Assembly (NCBI GenBank): GCA_937926025.1
Contig: CALANQ010000105.1
Span: 1-5,616 of the forward strand
Source of the DNA: an uncultured Acidimicrobiales bacterium
GTDB lineage: Bacteria > Actinomycetota > Acidimicrobiia > Acidimicrobiales > Iamiaceae
Length of the DNA: 5,616 nt
Direction: 5' to 3'
How positions within the stretch are numbered: the first letter of the stretch is position 1; each line of letters starts with the position of its first letter. The notes beneath the pieces are model-generated. The model was not told the origin of the DNA. It did not search any database and was given only the letters and a program-made list of their open reading frames with translations. Shown in pieces: positions 1-5,616 of this stretch. The position numbers and the translations under genes are program-made.

Positions 1-1
1 C

Positions 2-1063
2 CAGAACCTCCGGCAGGGCCACTGGTCGCTCGAAGGCGCGAACCTCGACAGCTTCGGGGATCAGACCAAGTTCGTGGGGTACCTCACGGGCATCCTCTAC
101 ACGGTCGTGGGCCCCACCTACATGGGTGGGTTCCTCGCGTTCTCGTGGGTGTGCTGGTTCGGCCTGGTGCTGTTCTTCCAGGCGTTCCGGATCACGTACC
201 CCGACGCCCGGCCGTACCTCGCGGCCGTGCTGCTGTTCTTCCTCCCGTCGATGCTGTTCTGGCCGTCGTCGATGGGCAAGGACGCCCCGATGGTGTTCGC
301 CCTGGGCCTGCTCACCTACGGCATCGCCCGGCTGGTGAAGGGGGAGAAGCGCCTGTTGGGGGTGGCGGCGGTCCTGGGCGGGACGTACCTGATCATGAGC
401 ATCAGACCCCACGTGCTGCTCGTGGCCCTGGTCGGTCTGGCGGCCAGCATGGTGGCGCGCAACGCCAGCGGCACCAAGACGACCTCGGCCGTGGTCAGTC
501 GCGTGGTGATCCTCGTCCTGCTGGTCCCGCTGCTCATCGTGGGCGTCGGGCGGATGGACGAGGTCTTCGGCGACGGCGGCTCCGTGAACGTGAGCCAGAC
601 CCTGTCCAAGACGTCGGAGCAGACCAGCATCGGTGGGTCGTCGTTCGAGACCCAGCCGGTGTCGAACCCGCTGGACTTCCCGGTCGCCATCATCAGCGTG
701 GTGTACCGGCCGTTCATCTTCGAGGCCAGCGGATCGGCGCTGATCAGCGCCGCCGAAGGGTCGCTCCTCCTGTTCCTCACGGTGATCTCGGCCAGCTGGC
801 TGTGGCGGATGTTCCCCGCCATGTACCGGAACCAGTTCACCGCGTTCTGCGGCGCGTACGTGCTGGCCTTCGTGTTCGCGTTCTCGAACATCGGCAACGC
901 GGGCATCCTGGCCCGCCAGCGCGTCCAGATGTTCCCGTTCGTCATGCTCCTCGTCCTGGCGGCCAGGGAGCACTACCGGGTCCACGTAGAGTTGGCCGCC
1001 CCCGAGAACCCGGCTCCCGAGCCGTCCACCGCCTCGCCCTCGGGCGAGCTCGCACCCGTCTGA
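2..1063 (+). CDS. Polytopic membrane protein, candidate Wzy-like polysaccharide polymerase (5' end outside window)
   Basis: The reading frame is open from base 2 to the TGA at 1061-1063 (353 visible codons), so the true start lies upstream. The GTG at 74 is in frame but is probably internal, since codons 1-24 read as ordinary protein. About nine to ten hydrophobic segments are visible, including YLAAVLLFFLPSMLFW, a segment ending in IMSIRPHVLL, VVILVLLVPLLIVGVG and FCGAYVLAFVFAF. A hydrophilic loop of about 60 residues (MDEVFGDGG to FIFEASG, bases 554-733) separates two membrane blocks. This resembles the large extracytoplasmic loop of Wzy/O-antigen-polymerase-type proteins. PSMLFWPSSMGKD and GILARQRVQMFPF also resemble motifs I associate with that group. 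The tail is Pro/Glu-rich and probably cytoplasmic. The next gene, a Wzz/BY-kinase, follows after 21 bases, and Wzz proteins act with Wzy, which supports the assignment. These proteins are poorly conserved, so a membrane glycosyltransferase or another transporter-like protein remains possible. The gene is certain; the polymerase role is inference. Confidence 0.88.
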   Translation, partial: QNLRQGHWSLEGANLDSFGDQTKFVGYLTGILYTVVGPTYMGGFLAFSWVCWFGLVLFFQAFRITYPDARPYLAAVLLFFLPSMLFWPSSMGKDAPMVFALGLLTYGIARLVKGEKRLLGVAAVLGGTYLIMSIRPHVLLVALVGLAASMVARNASGTKTTSAVVSRVVILVLLVPLLIVGVGRMDEVFGDGGSVNVSQTLSKTSEQTSIGGSSFETQPVSNPLDFPVAIISVVYRPFIFEASGSALISAAEGSLLLFLTVISASWLWRMFPAMYRNQFTAFCGAYVLAFVFAFSNIGNAGILARQRVQMFPFVMLLVLAAREHYRVHVELAAPENPAPEPSTASPSGELAPV

Positions 1064-1084
1064 GCAAGGTCTTCCACCGAACCC

Positions 1085-2746
1085 GTGATCATCCGCTTCC
1101 TCTTCATCTTCCGCCGCCGCTGGCCGATCATCGTCTTCATCCCGCTGCTGGGGGCGGCGCTGGGCATCGCGTTCACCCCCACCGGCAAGGCCCGCTCGGA
1201 GGCCTCCTACCAGTCGACGGTCTCCGTGGCCGTCGATCCGGAGGTGCTCAACCAGACGGCCATCAGCCAGGACCTCATCGAGGCCGAGCGCGGTGAGGTG
1301 ATCGCCACCACCAAGGGGCTGCTGGAGGACGAGGCGGTCACCGCGGCGCAGATCCGCAAGGTGGTCTCCACCGACTTCGACGAGGACTCGTTCGTCGTCA
1401 GCATCTCGGCCCGTTCACCGGACAAAGCGGAGGCCACGCGGTACGCCAAGGACTTCGCGAGCGCGTTCGTGTCCGTGAACAACGGTCGAGCCGACACCGC
1501 TGAGGTGGAGTCCCTGGCCGACGCGTCGGAGGCGCGCGACGCCGCCCGCTCCGCGGTGCTGGAGTTCCTGAGCCAGAACGACCTCGCCCTGTCGGGTCCG
1601 AACCCGCCGGCGTCGCTGCAGCTGCAGCTGCAGCTGCTGCAGTCCACGCTCACCAACGCCGAGACGGAGTTCAACCGGGTCCAGGCGCTGCCCAAGGCCT
1701 CGGAGCCCTATCGCTCCATCGGCCAGAGCGACGCATCCCTGGTGGCCTCCGAGAAGCTCGAGCTGCCGGCCAGCCGCGTGCTGCGCATGAGCCTGGGCTT
1801 CATCCTCGGCTGCATCGGCGCCGCCGTGCTGGTGGCCATCGTGGAGCGGCTGAACCCCCGCATCGACAACCCCGACCAGGCCGCCGAGCTGATCGGCGCA
1901 CCCGTCCTGGCCATGGTCCCGGTCGTGGGGCGCCGCCACAAGGGCGACCTGCTCCGAGCGGACCCGGCGGAGTTCCGGGGTCCGTTCGCCGAGGCGTTCC
2001 GTTCCATGCGAGCCCACCTGGACTTCCGGATGCGCTCCGACGGCCACGAGAAGCCGCCGCGGATCATGGTCACCTCGGCCACCCCGTCGGAGGGCAAGTC
2101 CACCTCCGCCGCCTTCATGGCCGTCAGCTTCGCCGAGGTCGATCGGCCGCCCGTGGTCGTGGGCGCCGACCTCCGTCGTCCCTACATCCACAAGATCTTC
2201 GGGATCGACCGCCTGCCCGGGCTCAGCTCGCGCGCCGCGATGGGCGGCACGGCGGTGCCGCTGGCGGAGATCGTCAAGACCGACGAGGTCACCGGGGTCT
2301 CGGTGGTTCCCAGCGGGCCTGCCGTCGACCGGGTCGCCAACCTCCTCGGCGACCTCAACGCCATCACCACCGCCGGTCAGCAGGCCGGGCGGGTGGTCAT
2401 CGTCGACACGCCGCCCGTGATGGTGGCCAACGACGCCACGGACTTCCTGGCCGCCACCGACTGGGTGGTCGTGGTGGTGCGGGTGGGCCGGTCCACGGAA
2501 CGGTCCATCAAGCAGATGATGGCCACGCTGAGCCTCAACCAGGCCCTGGTGGTGGGCGTGGTCATGGTCGGTTCGGTCGAGGCCTCCGACGCCAAGCGCT
2601 ACTACTACTCGTACTACGCGCTGGACGAGGGCGGTGAGACCAGGGAGAAGGTCGCCCGGATCCCCGACAGCCACGGCCCCGTCGGCACCACGGGGTCCAT
2701 CCCCGAGCAGCCCGACGCCGAGGTGCCCGAGCCGCCCGAGGTCTAG
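1085..2746 (+). CDS. Fused Wzz-type chain-length regulator and BY-family tyrosine kinase
   Basis: This 553-residue protein is a polysaccharide co-polymerase and autokinase that controls polymer length and export at the membrane. A short basic N terminus (FRRRW) leads into membrane helix 1 (about 13-30). A Wzz-type extracytoplasmic domain (about 31-230) follows, with a likely coiled coil at 136-205, then membrane helix 2 (about 233-252). The cytoplasmic kinase domain has the oligomerisation motif E-x2-R-x2-R (E303, R306, R309), Walker A SATPSEGKST (331-340, K338) and Walker B VVIVDTPP (437-444, D441). A tyrosine cluster YYYSYY (506-511) follows, then a 42-residue acidic, Pro-rich tail. The Walker A' motif reads VVVGADLR (357-364): D362 and R364 are present, but the usual first Asp is Gly360. 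The Pro-rich stretch usual before helix 2 is weak. The GTG start is forced, because an in-frame TGA lies at 1061 and no earlier start codon follows it. No good Shine-Dalgarno is visible (AAGG at 1066-1069 is 15 bases away), so coupling to the upstream gene is likely. Fused forms occur as Wzc in proteobacteria and also in actinobacteria, whereas Bacillota usually split the two domains. Confidence 0.95.
   Translation: MIIRFLFIFRRRWPIIVFIPLLGAALGIAFTPTGKARSEASYQSTVSVAVDPEVLNQTAISQDLIEAERGEVIATTKGLLEDEAVTAAQIRKVVSTDFDEDSFVVSISARSPDKAEATRYAKDFASAFVSVNNGRADTAEVESLADASEARDAARSAVLEFLSQNDLALSGPNPPASLQLQLQLLQSTLTNAETEFNRVQALPKASEPYRSIGQSDASLVASEKLELPASRVLRMSLGFILGCIGAAVLVAIVERLNPRIDNPDQAAELIGAPVLAMVPVVGRRHKGDLLRADPAEFRGPFAEAFRSMRAHLDFRMRSDGHEKPPRIMVTSATPSEGKSTSAAFMAVSFAEVDRPPVVVGADLRRPYIHKIFGIDRLPGLSSRAAMGGTAVPLAEIVKTDEVTGVSVVPSGPAVDRVANLLGDLNAITTAGQQAGRVVIVDTPPVMVANDATDFLAATDWVVVVVRVGRSTERSIKQMMATLSLNQALVVGVVMVGSVEASDAKRYYYSYYALDEGGETREKVARIPDSHGPVGTTGSIPEQPDAEVPEPPEV
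1616..1636 (+). repeat. In-frame CTGCAG hexanucleotide tandem repeat
   Basis: CTGCAG is repeated 3.5 times without interruption and followed at once by another CTGCAG at 1637-1642. It encodes alternating Leu-Gln (residues 178-184, then LLQ) in the predicted coiled-coil part of the Wzz ectodomain. The unit is six bases, so gain or loss of a copy adds or removes one Leu-Gln pair without a frameshift. The unit is also its own reverse complement. Whether it varies between strains cannot be seen here. Confidence 0.8.
2743..2746. other. CTAG palindrome shared by two convergent stop codons
   Basis: The plus-strand Wzz/kinase gene ends with TAG at 2744-2746. The minus-strand glycosyltransferase gene ends with TAG read from 2745 down to 2743. 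Both stops come from one CTAG, so the genes overlap tail to tail by four bases with no intergenic space. No GC-rich stem followed by a T run was seen near the junction on either strand. Any terminator must therefore lie inside a coding sequence, or termination must be factor-dependent. Confidence 0.95.
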
Positions 2747-3789
2747 CGCCGCAGCTGGGAGAACAGCTCCAGCCACTGGTCGGCCGCCACCGTGGTGGTG
2801 AACGAGGCGTGGCAGCGCTCGAGGAGCGACCGGCCCCGGGCCGGCGCGTCGGCCAGCACGGCACCGAGGGCTTCGGCGTAGACGTCCGCCGCGCTGTCGG
2901 CGGCCACGAGGCGCCCGGTCTGCTCGTCGACGAGGTCGGCGGTGCCGCCCCCGTCGGGGGCCACCGCCGGAACGCCGCACAACCCCCCCTCGGTCACCGG
3001 GAGGCCCTCGGAGCGGCTTGTGAGCAGCAGGGCGGCGATCGCCCAGTGGAACGGCTGCGGATCCGTGATGGCGCCCAGCACCGACACGCGTCCGCCCAGC
3101 GAGGCGGCGGCCCGCTCGACATCGGCGCGCAGGGGGCCGTCGCCGGCGATGGCGAGGTGCACGTCGGGCAGGTCCCGCAGCGCCTCGACGGCGCGCAGCG
3201 GATCCTTCTCCCAGCGGAGGGCGCCCAGGAGCCCGACCACGGTCCCGTCGGCCGGGAGCCCGAAGCGGGCGCGCGCCTCGTGGCGTTCCTCCGGGGTCGG
3301 CGGGCGGAAGGCACCGGGATCGCGGCCGTTGACGATGACCTGGACCCGTTCCGGGGCCACGCCGTGGAGCTCGATGACGGCGTCGGCGGCTCCCTGCCAG
3401 AGGGTGACCACCTGCGCTGCTCGGCGCAGGGGACGGCCGATGCGCAGGTCGTGGAAGCGGACCGCGCCCCAGAAGCGGGGGTCGCCGATCATGCGGTACA
3501 CGTACGGGGTCGACGATCCCATCGACGAGAGGTAGGTGGCGAGCAGGGTGCTGGCGCCGTGGGCGATCACGAAGTCGTGCTCGGACGTCATCTTCCGCAG
3601 GTGCGCCACCGCCAGCGGGGTGCGTCCGTGCGTACCGAGCACCGGGAGGTCCAGCGGGTTCTCCGTGGTGCCGGGCTGGAGCGCGATGGCCTTGCTCCGC
3701 ACCCCCAGCTCCCGCAGGGCGCGCACGAGGTCGACGCAGGAGAGCTCGGCGCCGCGCCGATCCGTCGTGTGGCAGACGTGCAAGGACAT
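2743..3789 (-). CDS. GT4-type (GT-B fold) glycosyltransferase
   Basis: This is a cytoplasmic retaining glycosyltransferase of 348 residues, likely adding one sugar from a nucleotide-sugar donor to a lipid-linked repeat unit. No membrane segment or signal peptide is seen. The N-terminal acceptor domain opens with LHVCHTTDRRGAELSCVDL, matching the usual GT4 opening that ends in GGAE. The C-terminal donor domain starts near VVGLLGALRWEKDP (about 184-197), where R192 and K195 match the phosphate-binding Arg and Lys of GT4 enzymes. AIAGDGPLR follows, then SEGLPVTEGGLCGVP (about 260-274). That signature normally reads E-x7-E, but here the two glutamates (E261, E267) are five residues apart. I chose the ATG at 3789 because GGTGA sits seven bases upstream and the family opening begins right after it. 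A GTG at 3816 overlapping the upstream stop as GTGA would add nine residues and is a real alternative. It is the last gene of the minus-strand operon. Donor and acceptor sugars cannot be read from sequence. Confidence 0.93.
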   Translation of the reverse strand: MSLHVCHTTDRRGAELSCVDLVRALRELGVRSKAIALQPGTTENPLDLPVLGTHGRTPLAVAHLRKMTSEHDFVIAHGASTLLATYLSSMGSSTPYVYRMIGDPRFWGAVRFHDLRIGRPLRRAAQVVTLWQGAADAVIELHGVAPERVQVIVNGRDPGAFRPPTPEERHEARARFGLPADGTVVGLLGALRWEKDPLRAVEALRDLPDVHLAIAGDGPLRADVERAAASLGGRVSVLGAITDPQPFHWAIAALLLTSRSEGLPVTEGGLCGVPAVAPDGGGTADLVDEQTGRLVAADSAADVYAEALGAVLADAPARGRSLLERCHASFTTTVAADQWLELFSQLRR

Positions 3790-3796
3790 GATCGGG

Positions 3797-3801
3797 TCAC
3801 C
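3797..3801 (-). promoter_or_regulatory. Ribosome binding site deciding the start at 3789
   Basis: On the minus strand GGTGA lies seven bases before the ATG at 3789-3787, a normal Shine-Dalgarno spacing. The alternative GTG at 3816 has no comparable purine-rich site upstream, where the sequence reads GGCTGCTGAACAA. The site favours the ATG, though a GTG coupled to the overlapping upstream stop could still be used. Confidence 0.55.
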
Positions 3802-3812
3802 GCCGCGTTCGA

Positions 3813-4970
3813 TCACTTGTTCAGCAGCCGATCATAGGCATCGAGGGTGATGTCGATGACACGACGCTGATCGAACTGCTCAGCGGCCCGCTGGATCCCG
3901 GCCCGGCCCATGGCCCGGCGGCGGTCGGGATCCTCGGCCAGCGCGGCGATGGCCCGTTCGATGGCAGCCGCGTCCCGGGCCGGCACCAAGGTGCCCGTGA
4001 CGCCGTCATCGACCACCTGGCGGCAGCCCCGGATGTCCGTGGCGATGACCGGCACGCCCATCGCCGCCGCCTCCATGGCGGCCCGGGGGAAGCCCTCCCG
4101 GTACGAGGCGAGGACGAACACGTCCATGCCGAGGTACACGGACTCCATGTCCCGGCGCTCGCCGGCGAACCGCACCCCGGACTCCCGTTCGATCCGCTCG
4201 AGGTCGTCGGGGCCGAGGCCGTCGGCCTTCTCGGGATCCATGGGCCCGACCACCACCACCTGCACCTCGGGGTGGCGGGACCGCAGGGCGGCGGCCGCGT
4301 CGAACACTTCGCGGAGCCCCTTCTCCCAGACCAGGCGCCCCACGACACCGCAGATGAGCCGGTCGGGGTCTCCGGCGAGATCGGCGCGGGCGGCGGCCCG
4401 GTCCTCGGGGGACGCCGCCGCAGGGTCGAAGCGGTCCAGATCGATGCCGTTGCCGAGGAGCTGCACCTTCGCCGCCGGGATGCCGATGCCCGTCAGGGTG
4501 GCCACGTCCTCGGGGTTCTGGACCAGCTCCAGGTCCGAGCAGCACGAGGCCAGGCGCTCCAGCCCGTACACCAGGCGCCGCTTGGCCGCCCGGTCCTCGG
4601 GCAGCGCGTAGAGCCCGTGGACCGTGTTGACCACCACCGGGACCCGGGCGATCCAGGCGGCCAGCCGCCCGTACAGGCCCGGTTTCGGGTTGTGCGTGTG
4701 GACGATGTCGGGGCGGAGGCGCCGGAACAGGCGGATCAGCTCGACGAGGGCGCGCAGGTCCTTCCACGGGGCCATGGATCGGGTGGCGTGCTCGACCGGC
4801 ACGAACCTGACACCCAGCGCCTCGATGTCAGCGCGGTAGGGGCCGGGGGCCGAGGCACCGATGACCTCGTAGCCGGCGTCGGCGAACGCTCGGAGCTGGG
4901 GCCCGAGCAGGAGCGCCAGGCTCATGTCGGCGGTGGTGAGGTGGAGGATCCGGGGCCGGCGTCCCGTCAT
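3813..4970 (-). CDS. GT4 glycosyltransferase, CapM/PglA-like
   Basis: This 385-residue cytoplasmic GT-B glycosyltransferase has every family hallmark visible. The N-terminal domain starts with RILHLTTADMSLALLLGPQL. It contains HTHNPKPGLYGRLAAWIARV (91-110) and NTVHGLY (115-121), the block typical of the CapM-like GT4 branch that builds capsule and O-antigen repeat units. QNPED (151-155) also fits that branch. The donor domain has GNGIDLDRFDP (173-183), GRLVWEKG (211-218, with phosphate-binding R212 and K217) and a complete E-x7-E in REGFPRAAMEAAAMGVP (E292, E300). Length is normal for the family. The ATG at 4970 overlaps the TGA of the deacetylase as ATGA (4967-4970). Its Shine-Dalgarno is weak (GGAC about nine bases upstream), which suggests translational coupling. 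The frame stays open far upstream of this ATG, but that stretch is Arg/Pro-rich and antiparallel in style to no protein family; it is an out-of-frame reading of the deacetylase. The likely donor class is a UDP-linked hexose or N-acetylhexosamine, by family analogy only. Confidence 0.96.
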   Translation of the reverse strand: MTGRRPRILHLTTADMSLALLLGPQLRAFADAGYEVIGASAPGPYRADIEALGVRFVPVEHATRSMAPWKDLRALVELIRLFRRLRPDIVHTHNPKPGLYGRLAAWIARVPVVVNTVHGLYALPEDRAAKRRLVYGLERLASCCSDLELVQNPEDVATLTGIGIPAAKVQLLGNGIDLDRFDPAAASPEDRAAARADLAGDPDRLICGVVGRLVWEKGLREVFDAAAALRSRHPEVQVVVVGPMDPEKADGLGPDDLERIERESGVRFAGERRDMESVYLGMDVFVLASYREGFPRAAMEAAAMGVPVIATDIRGCRQVVDDGVTGTLVPARDAAAIERAIAALAEDPDRRRAMGRAGIQRAAEQFDQRRVIDITLDAYDRLLNK

Positions 4971-5616
4971 GTGGTGGCGTCCGCGTACCGCCGCCGGTTG
5001 ACCTGCTGGCGCAGCTGATCTTCGAGGCGCAGCCCGCCGTCCGCCTTCTTGCGGAACCAGCGCATGCCGTCGCTGACCTGGATCGGGCTGCGCGCCAGGC
5101 GGTGGAGGTCCGTGGTGCGCGGCGGGTTGGGCCGGGTGCCGGCGACCGCGGCGGTGGCGAAGCGGGAGCGGAGCTCGGCCTCGGCGGCGGGTGACCCCAG
5201 CACCGCCTTGGGGTAGGCGAAGTGGCGCGGGGTGAGCCCGAGGTGGTCCTCGATGAGCTGGATCGACCGGTCCAGCTCCTCGCCGATCTCGGCGGCGGGG
5301 AGGCGGTCGAGCAGCACGTGCGAGTGGGTGTGGGAGCCGATGTCGATCAGGCCGGTGGAGCACGCATCGCGGAGCCCGGCCCACGACACGGCGGGACCGC
5401 CGCCGGGGAAGTCGATGCCCTCGTCGGCGAACCGGGTGGCCAGGTACAGGGTGGCGGGCACGCCGTGGCGCGCCAGGATCGGCACGGCGTGGTCCACGAA
5501 GTCCGCGGTGCCGTCGTCGAAGGTGACGGCGATGGTGCGCCGGGGCGACGGACCGGGACCCATCAGCTCGTCGCACGCCTCGGTGAGCGAGCGGATGCCC
5601 TCGTGGGCGGCGAGCT
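4967..5616 (-). CDS. Polysaccharide deacetylase, NodB domain (5' end outside window)
   Basis: This carbohydrate esterase family 4 type protein removes N- or O-linked acyl groups from polysaccharide using a metal centre. Numbering from the Met at 5563, motif 1 is TFDDG (14-18), with D16 the expected catalytic base and D17 a metal ligand. Motif 2 is SHTHSH (77-82), where H78 and H82 are the expected metal ligands. Motif 3 is RHFAYPK (113-119), similar to the FAYP form in exopolysaccharide deacetylases. DLHRLARSPIQV (152-163) matches the C-terminal block of that group. The frame continues without a stop from 5563 to the window edge, reading LAAHEGIRSLTEACDELMGP. This looks like the helix that normally precedes the first strand of the domain, so the Met at 5563 is probably internal and the start lies outside. 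A signal peptide or membrane anchor therefore cannot be judged, nor can cellular location. The gene ends at the TGA at 4969-4967, overlapping the next gene by four bases. Its place in a glycosyltransferase operon suggests it edits amino sugars of the same polymer. Confidence 0.94.
   Translation of the reverse strand, partial: LAAHEGIRSLTEACDELMGPGPSPRRTIAVTFDDGTADFVDHAVPILARHGVPATLYLATRFADEGIDFPGGGPAVSWAGLRDACSTGLIDIGSHTHSHVLLDRLPAAEIGEELDRSIQLIEDHLGLTPRHFAYPKAVLGSPAAEAELRSRFATAAVAGTRPNPPRTTDLHRLARSPIQVSDGMRWFRKKADGGLRLEDQLRQQVNRRRYADATT

Noticed and set aside
74..76. GTG as the start of the membrane protein
   Set aside because: The frame stays open to the window edge and the preceding 24 codons look like real protein, so the start is probably upstream.
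145..1296. Plus-strand 383-codon open frame overlapping the membrane protein and the start of the Wzz gene
   Set aside because: It is low-complexity, Arg/Pro/Gly-rich and spans a gene boundary. It is an out-of-frame shadow.
2730..2770. Possible bidirectional terminator at the convergent junction
   Set aside because: Only the four-base CTAG palindrome and scattered GC are present; no stable stem followed by a T run was found on either strand.
1415..2980. Long open frame on the minus strand (521 codons) opposite the Wzz/kinase gene
   Set aside because: Its Gly/Arg/His-rich composition is typical of antisense readings of GC-rich genes, and the plus strand carries clear Walker motifs and membrane helices.
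2989..2995. Run of seven C (seven G on the minus strand) as a frameshift site
   Set aside because: The glycosyltransferase frame carries recognisable motifs on both sides, so there is no sign of a frameshift; it is kept only as a reason to verify base calls.
2809..3837. Plus-strand 342-codon open frame opposite the second glycosyltransferase
   Set aside because: The minus strand has recognisable GT4 motifs in order; the plus-strand reading has none and crosses the junction between two minus-strand genes.
5561..5563. ATG as the start of the deacetylase
   Set aside because: It would begin only 13 residues before TFDDG, and the 17 codons before it read as a plausible helix of the same domain, so it is probably an internal Met.
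4971..5576. Open frame upstream of and continuous with the CapM-like glycosyltransferase, which could make a 587-residue protein
   Set aside because: The added stretch of about 200 residues is Arg/Pro/His-rich with no family resemblance and lies over the NodB deacetylase in another frame. The ATG at 4970 sits exactly at the deacetylase stop and at the normal family N terminus.

Overview
The window is about 70% GC by eye and almost entirely coding, with strong G/C preference at third codon positions and GTG as well as ATG starts. Together with the protein types this suggests a high-GC Actinomycetota. A lineage such as Acidimicrobiia is possible, but the sequence alone does not settle it. It looks like the interior of a surface-polysaccharide (exopolysaccharide or capsule) biosynthesis locus.

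Layout: two genes run left to right. The first, open at the left edge, is a polytopic membrane protein that resembles Wzy-type polysaccharide polymerases. It is followed after 21 bases by a fused Wzz-type chain-length regulator and bacterial tyrosine (BY) kinase at 1085-2746. Three genes run right to left as a tightly packed operon. They are a NodB-type polysaccharide deacetylase (open at the right edge), a CapM-like GT4 glycosyltransferase (3813-4970) and a second GT4-type glycosyltransferase (2743-3789, or to 3816 with an alternative start). The two gene sets converge, and their stop codons are read from opposite strands of one CTAG palindrome at 2743-2746.

Proposed joint role (inference): the two cytoplasmic glycosyltransferases add sugars to a lipid-linked repeat unit. 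The membrane protein polymerises the flipped units, and the Wzz/BY-kinase sets chain length and couples assembly to tyrosine phosphorylation. The deacetylase removes acyl groups from amino sugars in the product or an intermediate. The initiating phosphoglycosyl transferase, the flippase, any export channel and the cognate phosphatase are not in the window and would be expected nearby.

No tRNA, rRNA, CRISPR, insertion sequence, attachment site or convincing intrinsic terminator was seen. The only non-coding gaps are about 20 bases each (1064-1084 and, depending on the start chosen, 3790-3812). The notable details are a BY-kinase Walker A' motif lacking its first aspartate, a contracted E-x7-E signature in the second glycosyltransferase, the shared-palindrome convergent stops, and an in-frame hexanucleotide repeat in the Wzz ectodomain.
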